Assembly (NCBI GenBank): GCA_013115145.1
Contig: JAAPAO010000086.1
Coordinates: 22,761 to 86,760, forward strand
Source: Perkinsus chesapeaki
Lineage: Eukaryota; Perkinsozoa; Perkinsida; Perkinsidae
Reading direction: 5' to 3'
DNA: 64,000 bases
Translations under genes and position numbers: made by a program
Notes under the pieces: model-generated
Database searches by the model: none
Told to the model about the DNA's origin: nothing
Seen by the model: the letters and a program-made list of their open reading frames with translations, nothing else
In this document: positions 22,713-34,498 of the stretch, one piece after another
How the letters are laid out: each line of letters opens with the position of its first letter
Position numbering within the stretch: the stretch's first letter is position 1

Positions 22713-23175
22713 ATGATTCTCGTGTTGTCAACTGACTTGAAGTTCCTCAAGCTATTGAAGGACTCCGTGTTGCATACGAAGGATGTCTTTTTGGGTTTAT
22801 GCCGCACGCCAATGGGTAAGCTGTATCACAGTCATGAGCTTCATCTACACCTCAGAATTTCTCCACGAAATAAATGATACTCGTAAGATCTACGACCTTC
22901 TGGTCCTCGACGTGGTCACTACCGGTATGCAAAAGGCGACTGCGTTACTCGAGGGCGTCCGCGGCACCTCGCGATACGAGCAGGTTGGCAGAGAGAATCA
23001 TGAGTTGCTCTCGAATTGCCTTTCATAGGTGCCCATAATCGCCCTGGTAAATGCCCGAAAAGAGTTTAGCTCCAATAGTGAAGAAGCGGCTCGTTCTAAG
23101 GACTCCGTGCCGTCCATCGTTGCTGACATATGTAAGGCCTCCAAGCGTGCCCTGGTAGCCCGACTCGTGCAATAG
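22713..23175 (+). CDS. Small receiver-like (pseudo-REC) protein
   Basis: Three exons (22713-22815, 22856-22983, 23029-23175) give 125 residues, the length of one response-regulator receiver domain. The fold pattern fits: ILVLSTDLKFLKLLKDSVL as strand 1 and helix 1, YDLLVLDVV as strand 3 with a possible phosphoacceptor Asp, and QVPIIALVNARKEF as strand 4. The Asp pair normally found after strand 1 is mostly lost (STD), and the strand 5 Lys is not clear. It is therefore probably a pseudo-receiver that does not take phosphate normally. No output domain is fused. Introns are 40 and 45 nt. Confidence 0.6.
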
Positions 23176-24044
23176 GTGCATATGCTATATTTAAACCACC
23201 TAATATCCGAGTCCTCCACGAAGCCGTCCTGTGGTGCTTAAGGCCTGTTGCCGATTGACTCCATTTTTTGGGATGTTAATCTTTGTTCTTCGAATTACCC
23301 TTTGGTGATTGCCGTACTGATGCTCTTGTTGTTGCGTCCCAAAGTTTGTATTCAAAACGGGGCCATTAGTGATGGCCCATGTCTAATAGTCCATGGCGTC
23401 ATTATTGGACTGCTGCTACGCAGTAAACTCTTCTGCGGAGCACCACTTGTTATGTGTAGAGTAAATGAGCGAAGTGCAGGGAGAGTATGTGCCTGCTAAG
23501 TTGTGCATTGTGTATTTTACGCGAATGCGCCCCTGAGCGAGCGAGGTCCCTGATGGGAATTCTTCCCCAATAGAAAGCTGTGAAGGTGCGCCTTTGCAAT
23601 AACTGAGGAGTTTGTGGTGTTTACTACGGGTTTACACACTGAGGCTCATCTCAGCTTGGAGAGTCGGAGGAAATCTGACTTTCATTTTTTCTTTATCGGG
23701 AAGAGCCTGGTTTGTGACACATAGTTGGCTGGGCCAACTTGGCTCTCTACGTAGATTGTAGTGAGCACGAGTCACTCACTGGGCCCGGCTTCGGTGTTGT
23801 CACTGGCAGCCTATAGGGAGATAATCCCAAACTTCAGAGGCTGTCTTGCCAAACAAGACATGCCGCCATCCGGCTGTCGGTCAACACCTTCGCCCTCTTC
23901 CCGCTCTCCCGAAAAGATAGCGATTTACCAATGACAAATCTCCAATCATTAACTCAGATGCCAGTCGGTTAATAGAAAATCGTTTAGTTCGGTCATGAGA
24001 GATAAGCGAGTATAATAAATATGAAAGGTAAATCAGAATTATTA
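23176..24044. other. Intergenic stretch, no supported gene
   Basis: Frames here are short and lack family motifs. An AT-rich part near 23930-24050 lies at the 3' end of the opine dehydrogenase gene. Confidence 0.5.
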
Positions 24045-25851
24045 TTAGAAAGTACTTGTCAAATCGCCCGTTGCCTCAACGGACTTGCGAAAATATTGAT
24101 GGGATGCCACTTTGGCCACGAGCTCTAAAGGATCACCCTTATTGAGGAGTACCTGATGCACTGTGGCCCAAAGCGGAGGCGGGGATCCCCTTAGCAATGG
24201 TATCTTACAAGCTCGCCACAGTCTTGACCGCAGAGCTGTCCATTGATAAGAAACTCTTTCCCCATCATCTGTTGATGCCACTCAATCATCATTTTCATAA
24301 CGGTAGTGGCAACTCCAAGACGATCCCCTATGGATACCAGTACCTAAGTCTGTGACTGATTGTGATGTCTGCAAGAATAGCCTACGCAGAGGCCCCAGCC
24401 GATGTCATCCACGACCACACGATGCTGAGGGTTTGGCGACACTCCCTAAAAGGCTGAGCATACTGTGTCAAGACGGACACAGCCTACCTCCGCAGTTTCG
24501 ATAACGGGTGTCCGGGCTATCGAATACGCCTTGTTTGTCCCGACCATTTTAGCCAATGTGCTCTTGTCCTCGATTTGATCACCATACTGCAACAGCAGCC
24601 TATCCCTCAACCTTAGCACTCCTAGGCAAGACTCTCGGCCTGATAACCGCCGTTGTATGGCTCCGCCTCTCCCCCTTGCCTGTAGCTTTGAAGTATGCTG
24701 TCTTTATATCCTGTAGCTCTTCATCGAGGGCCTCTAGAATCTGACCACTCAGCTCGTCCATTCCGCGGTATCTATCACGCCAATGCTTCTGAGGAGGTTT
24801 CTGCCAATTGCTCCCCTACAGCCACACTCGCGGCTTCGATTCTCCTCGCAAAGGCTTACCTGGCAGCCATTTCCTGAAGAGGCCCCAATACCTGAGGAGT
24901 AGAGCTACCGCGCAGTCGGCCGCTGGGGGACCCTCACGTAGCTGGATGAATGATCTGATTAGCCGGGTTGAAAACTATTGGGCAGAAGTCTTCCAGAGCC
25001 TCGATAGTAGGCCCCGAGCGATCTGCGATGCTGTCCACAAGCCATGGCGAAATGTAGTTTTGTCACCGTAAGAGCGGACAAGGAAAAGCGGCTGGAGGTT
25101 GACTGGAATCCATTGTGGAGGGAGATTGATGAGCGCGCACTCGATACCTGTCCAAGGCATCATCAACAAGCCTCTGTGGCATGTTACTAGATTTCGGGCC
25201 AACCACTTCGCACTCTCGACCAACACTGATAGTTCGACACAACCAAGGGATGTTACGGAGAGCGAAGAATCTGCGAACGCCACCGACAAGTGAAAAGCCG
25301 ATGTCACATCACTTGACATCTGGGCCGAAGACTCGCTGTGCTAAAACATGCACGAGGCCCTGGGCGAATATGGTACCGACGACTGTTCGGTCGATGTTAA
25401 CGAATGGCTTGATGGCTTCAAAAATCTGCAAACTTTTTGCCCCTGTGAAGTCGGTGGATGCTCCAACCTCTTTTGTGGCGTTCACTGGTCCTGTCCAGAG
25501 AACTAAGTCAGAATTTGGCAGCACCTCATTCGGATCCGATGAGACTTTATCGACCTTGCCTTCCTGGCAGGCTAAAAAGGCAAACTGAACCTGCGATATC
25601 TAGACTTAACGTACAGCCGTCTGGGAAGCGGACGACAGGAGTCGTGGTCCAAACCTCAGGCTTGGACGTGAGCAGTTGAACCCGGACCTGACGCACTCTA
25701 GAGAGACGTTCGATTCCCTTTGTCCCACTTGACCGCGAGTGTTGCCGTGGACTAGGGAGGCACAAATGTGGCCAGAGTTACCGCCGCCCACAATGGTGAT
25801 GACTCGATATTGAGGGGTAACGTGTTTAGCGATGGACGAGGCTCTTTCCAT
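24045..25851 (-). CDS. Opine (octopine/nopaline) dehydrogenase family protein
   Basis: The family reductively joins an amino acid to a keto acid using NAD(P)H. The start is the Met at 25851 (MERASSIAKHV), 13 codons before the Rossmann strand VITIVGGGNSGHICASLVHG. After a 43-nt intron come VQLLTSKPEVWTTTPVVRF and, after another of 43 nt, KVDKVSSDPNEVLPNSDLVL and WTGPVNATKE. Further exons give TVVGTIFAQGLVHVLAQRV, FFALRNIPWLCRTISVGREC, VFNPANQIIHPAT, YGDQIEDKSTLAKMVGTN and QHRVVVDDIGWGLCV. The C-terminal exons read MMGKEFLINGQLCGQDCGEL and VLLNKGDPLELVAK, ending at 24045. The Rossmann loop, central catalytic segment and helical C-terminal domain all appear in order. The substrate cannot be told from sequence. 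The many ~43-nt introns show it is a resident nuclear gene. Confidence 0.86.
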
Positions 25852-26130
25852 GGCGGAGGATGTATACTGCCGTCGCGGCCTCCAGAATGAATTAAGGCAA
25901 ACTAGATAACAAACGAAGATGGAGAAATGCACATGCTTTTTGGTTGGTTCTGTTGCCTTCATGAAACTGATTACTATTATCGAGTGGAAGTTAGTCTCCT
26001 TGATAGAAGAACTCAGCCAAGCTACTCGGAAAGGATTGACGGCTATTATTAGGACGCCGCCGACTCTCATGGTGAAGCAGAGTAGGAGAGGGATATCTGA
26101 ATGATTTATAAAGCTAGACGGCATAGAGTA

Positions 26131-26460
26131 TCAAGGCTCACCGCTGGCCTCCATCCGGATTCCGGAATTCATTGAGGTGATCCAAGGGAGAAGCCGCCAC
26201 ACAAGGTTCGCCAGTTCCTCGAGGAGTTCGTCTTGCTTCACCTGATCGAGGTAGATACGATTCCAGAGAGTGGCAGTCCACCAGATTATCGAGTAGGTTT
26301 GAAACAGAAAGAACTACCAAACCTGCTTCCAATGTAGTCCAAGTGCATACTGAAACGAGCACATAAAAACGTGGTAATGAGCAAGTGCCGCGTTCACGCC
26401 CAGTGCACAGGTGAGAATAGTCTGCACAGTCGAGTTGGTATCAGCTTTAGCAGCGGTCAT
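26131..26460 (-). CDS. Small hydrophobic protein, unknown
   Basis: Two exons give roughly 85-90 residues. The first starts MTAAKADTNSTVQTILTCAL; the second contains FFLFQTYSIIWWTATLWNRI followed by helical LDQVKQDELLEELANLVW. Two membrane segments are likely. The intron of about 57 nt is phase 0. I recognise no family. It lies just downstream of the EXO1 gene on the same strand. Confidence 0.45.
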
Positions 26461-26646
26461 CCAGCGAAGGCCCTACCAGCAGGAGGGGAGGAGCTGGTCA
26501 GAGACACCGGCTCCAATTTCGGATTGGTACTGGATACCGGTAACGACACGCGCGAATTAGTGTTGTTGGCCAAAAACGGTGACCTTGCTTCAGATACCTC
26601 TCGTACGACCTGCATCACTTAGAACGAGCAATAACAGTTGAAGCAT

Positions 26647-28675
26647 TTAGCAACAGGGTCTTCTACAAAGGCAGTGCGAGTCCATCCTCTTCGTGACTGC
26701 TGCTTCCTCAGATCTTTTCCGTTTCCTCGGCGGTGGTTGGGACTCACTGTCCTCAGCGTCGAGATCAATGCATTCAACTTGAACCGGCTTGATGAGCGTC
26801 TTGCTCTCTCTTTGTCGATGTTCGCTAGCTTTAAACATGACCTCCAAGGAACTCACTCGATGAACTGGTTGCCGACTGGCTGAGGAACTGCTAATTGACG
26901 AGCGTCGGCTTTTTGCAGCAGGCTGCTGCTTCTGAAGAGGTTATAATGAAGCAACCTCAGGGAGCCTGCCGTAACCCCACCTGCGTCCACTTTCCACAGC
27001 GGACATGCGCAGCCCGTACTGGTGGCAAAGGTCGATGGCGGAAGGGCATCTTGGTCTCTGGGTGAAGAAGGCCATCGGCTACTTGCTCGGCTTCTGGATT
27101 CGAATATAGTCTGAACGGGCAGTTTTGCCGCCCGAGCCATCGACTCCGCGATGTTCATACCTTCCCCAGAACTGGCGAGTTTCGGTTGGATAATGGATAG
27201 TGTCGTCGAGATCTAGAAGGGGCCGAAGTTTGCGGGTTAGCGGGCACCACACAGTTTGGTGGCGAAATGTAAGGATAGCTCGCTCGAACATATCAGCGTA
27301 TCCTTCTGGGAACTCGAAGCCGGCGATCTGTGCGAGGTTCATTATACGGCTGATGTTCGGACCGCCACGCAGTACGAAGCCATACGCCTGAAGAGGGCGA
27401 ACGTTCGGCGTGGGTGGAGATGTCGTAGTTGGAAATGTAAATCCGCCGCCCGCGGTAGCTGTGAAGTCGCAGCGAAAGGCTTGTCTAGCCCAACCGGGAG
27501 AGCAGCAGGAGAACCGAAGCACCTTCTTCGGCCCCATGCCCGTCACAGAAGGGAGGTAGTCACAGCCGGCAAGGACGCAGTAGTGCAGGAAGGAATCTGT
27601 GTTAATAGATGATCTGCTCGATGGCTACGGACGTACCTCGACTGAATCTGCAGACACCATCACCGACGTCATCGTTGGACGAAGCTTGGCTGTTTGGTGC
27701 TCCCTCCGGCAGCATTCGGCTCGGCAATGCTATCGAGACACCCGAGCGGCATCCAGGGCGTGCACCTGAGTAGGACAGGCAGGGAGGGAAAGGAGAAGAA
27801 GGCTCACGGCCAGCGGACACAAGCAAGTCTAGTTTGTAGACAACATGAGGACAACCGAATGGCAGAAGGTCAGAATCTTCGGAAATAACAGCATCAACGA
27901 GCCTGAGCAGTGGGAGCATATTTTTGGACGTCGCAGCGGTTCCTGGGAGGGGATCGCTCACCCATTCAAGGCCAGATACGCGAGCTGGGCATCGGCCTCG
28001 TAAGGGGCGACGATCCACCGGACTCTAGGGCCGAAATCTCGACCTGCGGCAAGACGGTCCTTGGAAATAGTGAGATGCTCAGGCGACTTCTGATTAGAGC
28101 AATGAGGTCGGCAGCCATCTCTGGCGAGACATCCGCTGCACGCGTGAACATCTTCCTTGCAGCACCGTAGTTACCAGCTTTACGATACTCCAAACCAAGC
28201 TCCCGTGCCTAAACGAGGAACAGCAACGTGTTTGCTTCGATGGATATGTCACGACCGAGCGGAAGACTTAAAGAGAAGTAGATGGAAAAGAGTAGAATGG
28301 TGGAGTTAGACAGGAGTGGGCAGCACTTCTTGCCGTCGCCTTCTACGGTCATCTTCCACTCCTAGCTTCGCAGGAAGTGGGCTCCCGTCAAATACCAGAA
28401 TAACTTCAGCTACACCAGAGGCAAGGAGGGCCTCAAGTCGGCGTACACAGTAATTGAGGTGGAGGCTTGTAGCCTTTCCTGCTCCATAAATGACGATGAT
28501 TGGAGCACTGGCTCCTACCGGTGACAACGTCCATGGCCGCATTGCCCGCCTGCAGGCCTCTGTGTAGCCAGACGTACGTGTCCACTGCAACACGCTTGTC
28601 TCGATAATCAGATAGATCCTGAGAGATGGGCCGTTGCAGCTGCTCGAGAGTTTTAAGAAGGCCGTTGATTCCCAT
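26647..28675 (-). CDS. EXO1: EXO1-like 5'-3' exonuclease (XPG/FEN1 family)
   Basis: EXO1 resects DNA ends and acts in mismatch repair. The N-terminal XPG region begins MGINGLLKTLEQLQRPI, then DKRVAVDTYVWLHRG with a metal-binding Asp. After a 42-nt intron come VRRLEALLASGVAEVILVFD and RRRRRQEVL. The next exons carry YGAARKMFTRAADVSPEMA, VRWIVAPYEADAQLAYL (catalytic EAD) and VDAVISEDSDLLPFGCPHVV (second acidic cluster). GCDYLPSVTGMGPKKVL is the helix-hairpin-helix entry. The following exon has NLAQIAGFEFPEGYADMFER and AILTFRHQTVWCPLTRK, typical of EXO1 rather than FEN1. The C-terminus is polar with a basic nuclear signal (PPPRKRKRS). Another tail exon down to about 26460 is possible. All key acidic residues seem intact. 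Confidence 0.88.
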
Positions 28676-30218
28676 AAAGCATGTAAGGCATTAATTGACT
28701 TCATTCGTACACAAAGCGACAGTTGTTGCATCGACAGACGGACTGTGTTTATTGGGATACTCACTGGTCGACGATCGATTGACCGTTGAAAGCAGTCGGG
28801 CAGCACATATCGCATAGGCAACAAAAGCTACTACTAATGACACTACAAAAGCAGCAACAACAATAAAGGGGCATCACGGGTTTCGTATTGTGGCAGTTGT
28901 AATAAGAATAACCATTCGGGGATATATGGTAGTTCTTGAATGAACGAAGAAGAAGAATAAGAACAAGAAAACGCAATCTCTATAGTAGCTTAGCATCAAT
29001 AAGCAAAGTAGTTATGGCTCTAAATAAGACGACCACACAGTGGAATCGCAGCGCTGCTGCTGCTGCTGCATCATCATCATCCTTGCTTAATCACGTTTGG
29101 CATATGACAATAGTAGTGGGAAGAGGTAGCAGCGACAGTGGGTAAGGATTAACTGAGGTTGAAACTCAGCTATGGCCAACAAGCATCATCATCATTCATC
29201 AGCCATAATCATCTTACTGTTTTCATATTATCATGTAGCAGGAGGAGGAAGACGACGACGACGTAAGACACATAGATAAAAGAAGACAGCAATGGTCACA
29301 AAATGGTATTATCATCACCATATCTGGGACGCCGCCGCCGCGCAGTACTAGTAGCCGGGACCGCCGAAGTACACATTATAGAAAACAACAGAAATAAAGA
29401 TTCTTCTTGTTTTGGCTGTTGTTGGTAGGAAAACACTTCATGAAGCATCGAACGGTTAGCTCGTTCAATACCGCACGTTTGTTAAACTAGTACCAGACCA
29501 AGGTAGACAAAAGTATTAATGCAAAAAAGAGTTCTAAGATGATGGCAACGTCTGATAAGATTCATGATCACATGATGAGCCTATCAAACACTATCCGTAT
29601 ACGATAATACCACTGACAGGGGATGAGGATAAGAATAGAATGTCCTCGAACTGTAGGGTAAGAGGAGGGAAATGAAAAATGTTACAGGAACGATAATACG
29701 ATGGTTCTGGTTCGGCATACTGTTACACGATTGAGGATGACGATACGGAGGAGAAGGAGGACGCCTCTTGACGGGTGGGAGAGCAGCAGCCTGAGAAGAT
29801 AAGGCGATCGCTGAAGGAGGGAAACAAGCAAAGCTAGTTACCTTATGCGGGCTCTAGGCGCTGGGCTGCACAATCCCTACAGGTAGTGGCGGCTATGGTG
29901 GTGGTGGGGTAAGTTATTAAGGTAATCCGATTTTTCTGCTTATTTATTTCTATTACTATATGAATTACAGCGAACTGACTACTACCATCAGTAGCAGAGA
30001 ACCGAGCGCGTAGTAGCAAACCGCAGTAACATAGTGTGTGGCGGCGGCTGATAAGACTACTGTCGCCATAGCACAGGAGCTGTAGTAAAGATACAGTAAC
30101 CACTATAGAGGCTACAGTACTAGTAATAATGATAATCACTAACTGCTGCTGCTGCTGCTGTTTGGATGATGATGATGCTGATGCAGTTTAAGGTGAAATA
30201 ACGGAGCATCGATGTCTA
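28676..30218. repeat. Triplet-repeat-rich spacer
   Basis: This 1.5-kb stretch lies between the EXO1 start and the RRM gene stop. It holds many short runs of GCT/CAG, CAT/ATG and GAC/CGA triplets, for example near 29050-29080, 29185-29200, 29255-29265 and 30145-30180. I see no coding exon. It probably includes the RRM gene 3' UTR and the EXO1 promoter. Confidence 0.6.
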
Positions 30219-33200
30219 TTAAGAATTATTATGATAGCTAGCATTCCAGCAGTAACCATCAGTCGACGATGGGGGATTCCACGGGGCAGCGGCTGACTCA
30301 TGGTAGGAGTGATGATACTGCTTCTGCTGCTGCTGCTGAGCACGGTCTCTTATTTGATGATACTCTCGCGGAGCTGCTGCTGCTGCCTCGGCAGAGAGGT
30401 ACGACCTGACAAATAGCAGAGCAGTACTGCGGCTGGAATATGGAACAAGCCACAAGACTACTCATCATCGTCGTTCATGGATACTCCAAGTTGAGCATGA
30501 ACACCAGAGGCACACCACTCGAAAGGCACCTGAATCGGATGGCATACCGAGCTGAGACAATTAACAACAGCAACAACTCACCCGACGGTCACCGGTATTG
30601 ATTCTCCAGTTGATAGTATTCATCGCATCAACTGCCTCATCCATCAAGTTGAAGGACACCACCCCCAACCTATGCCAAACATATTGACATACAGAATAGA
30701 AAGTAGACCTACTGGAGAGTTGGCACAGTACGTACCGACTTCAAGCGACCGAATTCCGAGAACACTGCGTAGAGCTCGTGATCCGTGGTGGCAGTGGGAA
30801 TCTGGCAATCGTAATACACCACACCGTCAGCGATGACCTACCCCAGTAACAATAAGGTCAGCGATACTAGCGGCGGGATCTGCGGGAAATTTACCGGTAT
30901 CGCTGGGGGCAGCCTAAGAGTGACACATTCTCAAGATCTGGATAGTTTGATCTTCTTTGCTACACTCTGCTGCCTGCTGTAGGCAGCTTTATTCAGGAAG
31001 GCATAAGGCTCCGGAGGGCTGTCGGCCATGGGACGGACAGATAGGCAACGACCACTACCTAAGTCAAGCAGCAGCAGAGAATGTGGGTATGGAACAAATG
31101 CTAACCTACTTCCGAAAGCGAAATTATCACAAGTCAATCGAGCACGCTCGGCATCTTGGGCAGAGTCGTACACCACAACGGCACACCCTTGCGGGAAAGA
31201 CACAAGCCTCACCTGATGACCAACCGTGAAGTGCTGCCCGTACCGACACAATGCACCTACATCACGCATCGGACCAAACATCTTGAACATTTCGACGACA
31301 TCCTGAAGAGCAAAGCTTGCAGGGAGACCAGAAATCAACAACGTTCTCGAGGGACCTGTCAGCAACAGCAGCATCGTCACCGCGCCACGAAATTCCCCAC
31401 CCTACCGTCCTCTGCCGAACCCGACTCGATGACATCCTCCAGGGGCCGGTGACGAGTTTGTTGCTGAGCCAAGTGATTGTATAGAGCATGAGTCTGAGCG
31501 AAGGACGGCGGCGGCGGCGGCGGTTGAACAATAATCAACGACTAAGTTCGACAAACCTCCTCATTTCGGCCTCCCTCTCGGGCAGTTGGCACGACTGCAC
31601 TTGCCGCGGCCCCTGTCATTCCCTTGGTGAAATTATAAGTCATATCCTATTGCAAGAGATATTAGTAATAGCAATAATGCTGGTATATTGTGTACATTGT
31701 CCATAGGAACCGAGAGTTGAGGTCCATTGGTGCCACGAGCCGAGATGGCCTGCTGCTGCTGCTGTCTGGCAGCAGTTGCTGTGGCCGCTGCCGTTGCAGC
31801 AGCTATTATCGATGCAAGGTTCTGAGTAAAAGAAAATGGAAGGTGAGCATATTGTATAGACACGTAATTAACAAGGTGATGCCCATAATGAAATCCTTCC
31901 CTTTCAATGGTATAGCATCCTGCTGCTGCTAACATTCAGCACTGTGCCTTCGTTCGTACAACTAGCTTGAGTGGTAACATATGAACTATTAGTGGACGGA
32001 GGAGGATGATCTACGTAGTGCTGCAAGCCAGGTGGAATATTCAACGCCCAAGAAATCGAGATCATCCCGAAGACGGGCATGATGATAATGTGAACTTTAA
32101 TTTCCCTTGTATGTACGATTGATGTACGTATTTTTATTCGTAAAAATGAACAACCTATCCTGCCAGAAAGACGGTTTGGTTCACACTGCATAGGCGGACT
32201 ACTGCCAAATGAGGAATGGCGGCATCGCGGCGGCGGCGAAGGAAGCCTTCCCATGGGTACCGCTTCCTCTATTCCACCAGAGCTCTTCATAGCTGCTACC
32301 GTAGCAGCAGCAACAGCAGCACTGATGGATGCCAAAGAAGCGTCATTCTTGCGAGGGGATTGAGATGCCGTTGTCGATGCCACAGGACCTAACAGTACCG
32401 TCGATAACAGCAGCAGCAGCTCACAGCGCTAGGCTTAGGTACTAGGTAGCCCGGCAGCAGCTGCTGCTGCACCGCTGCTCTTAACTCCACCGTCCACAGA
32501 GCGCGAGATGAAATCTTTGCTGGACGCTTCTTCTTCTTTACCGGCTCCAGCACTCCGGAACTTGGCTGAAGGATGCGGCGGTGCAACTGTTAGAATATAA
32601 CCGAGCGAACAAGTGAAAGAGGACTTACCTTGTGGTTTGGGCCAGTCCAGTCTTAAGACCACATCACGGCCACGAATGGTGGCTGGGCTGCCGCTGCTGT
32701 ACATTTTCATGAACTCTTGCTACAAAACAGGGCATCGGAAATAACATGGTAAATGACTTACCGCTTGTTCAGGGGTTATGAACTCCACGAAGGCAGCCCC
32801 ATCAGAATTGCCGTTCTTCCTCACAATCTTAACATCACATACAACATCGCCTTGAACCGGCCTAGGGCAACAACAAGTCCACATGGCGGCGGGGGGGGGA
32901 GGTGCAGCACAAGCTTACTGTATTAGTGATAGTAGGTCATGCTCATCGACTTCCTTAGGAAGACCTCCGACGAAGACCTGAAGACAGTGAATCTTACAAC
33001 CAGCAGAAGCAGCAGCTTGGCGCTTTACCCTCTTCTTTGGGGGAATGCCCAAGCCTGCGTCCTTGCCATCAGAGTGCTGCTGCTCATATTGCTGCTGCTG
33101 CTGGCTTTCATAATACATTGGAGGGGTGAAATGATGCGGCGAGGTAGCAAATTGGACCTGGTCAAAAGAAGATATCGAGCTGACAAATAAAGAGGCTGAC

Positions 33201-33722
33201 AGAGGGAGTGCATTCCCTCCGAACCCTAGTGACATATTTTATATCAAACTGCTGCCAACTATATCTTCGCACTAAGAGCATTTCCGAGCAGGCCGATTAT
33301 CGGCCTTGCGAATTAATTGCCTCCTTCTACCTGCAATGGCCTCTTCATTGAGCCGAGCCAGTAATGGTTATGGAGGCCTCTAATACAGGCCTCGCATTCA
33401 GTAACACTTGCATAGCGGAGCCAAGCGCATCCTCTTGAACGTCCAAGCTTATCACGCTGAACCTGTTCGCCATCAGCCACTGCACTGCCTCCACGGTGCA
33501 ATGAGTATATTACCGATAGCTCCTTAATAGTGCCAAATTTGGCAAATAAAGGGTAGAGCTCTTGCTCAGTCATGAAGTAAGGGAGAGCCCCAACGAAGAG
33601 CTACAAATAAGAAGAACCGTGTCCTTCTTAAAGCGACTATTCTTATTGCTTACTTTGCAATCATTGTTAACTCCCGTAGACGTAGTAGCAGTGGTGGTGG
33701 TCGTTGCTTGTCCATTGCTCAT
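30219..33722 (-). CDS. Four-RRM RNA-binding protein, CELF/Bruno-like
   Basis: The start MSNGQATTTTT (33722) precedes RRM1: LFVGALPYFMTEQELYPLF, GCAWLRYASVTECEACIRG and LHNHYWLGSMKRPLQV, which resembles CELF RRM1. A poly-Gln linker with a basic nuclear signal (PPKKRVKRQ) leads to RRM2: LQVFVGGLPKEVDEHDLLSL, then GAAFVEFITPEQA and GRDVVLRLDWPKPQGK. A long Ala/Gln/Pro linker fills roughly 31700-32600. RRM3 reads RTLLISGLPASFALQDVVEM with CAVVVYDSAQDAERA. RRM4 reads TDHELYAVFSEFGRLKS with LGVVSFNLMDEAVDAMNTI. The last exons (about 30525-30455 and 30414-30219) carry VPFEWCASG and a Gln/His-rich tail. Likely roles are splicing or mRNA stability in nucleus and cytoplasm. Triplet repeats occur in exons and introns. 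Individual joins in the linker are approximate. Confidence 0.78.
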
Positions 33723-34498
33723 CGACAAAGTAGGCGGAGGAAGCGCCTACCCGATAGAATAGGGAAACTAGGGTACTGTTCCCTTAGTACTGCTTCAAGA
33801 TTGATAGTTTTCAAACTCGGATCATCTGCTAAATTGACTATCGCCTTTCCAACTGGACGGCTCGTACCTACTAATACGGTAATACTGTGTTGCCTGAAGC
33901 TCCGGGGCTTGAAGAAGCCACTAGTCGTCATGACATTGGCGAAATACGCAGAGAAGGTGACAATGGACCTCCTCCATTGTAACTGTTTTTTCGGAATTTT
34001 AAAATTCATATTTCTCCCCAGCCCGATCGGATATCATCGTACACCGCTAGAAAGTCACCCTCAAGAGCTTTCGAACGTCGCACGTGTCGTCGGAGTATTC
34101 GCCCTCATGTGATGAAAGTTGCCAGAAGGCACATTCTGTGGGTCACCCTCTAATACCTATTAGTCTCATACTTTTTACGTAGAGCGAGATGATACTGCTA
34201 TTCCAGCTCCCACTCACTTTTGTCTGGAACATTGGCATAACCGTCGCCTGCCACCTTATCAACAGAACCGGTGGCAGAACGATCGTTGGCAAGATCGCCG
34301 ACACCTTTGGTAGTAACAGCCTCGTGGAGAGACTCACAACTTTCAATGGGCATACTAATAATAATAGGCCCAAATCTGACCAAGTTAAAAAGCTATTAAA
34401 AACGGACTTAAAAGCAAGGCAGCGTATCCAGAAACGATATAACGCTGGTCATGAAACCTCGTATGAAGTTGCTAATTGGCAGCAGCAGTAGTAAGATG
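33723..34498 (-). other. Stretch with uncertain minus-strand coding
   Basis: Two minus-strand frames look partly coding: about 34383-34198 (GPIIISMPIESCESLHEAV) and 34009-33719 (VGKAIVNLADDPSLKTINLE). They may be exons of a small gene between the kinase and RRM genes, or 3' exons of the kinase. No family is recognised. Confidence 0.35.

Noticed and set aside
26371-26622. Plus-strand 83-codon frame between the small membrane gene and EXO1
   Set aside because: The minus strand reads a more plausible Ser/Pro-rich tail here; the plus frame has no recognisable feature.
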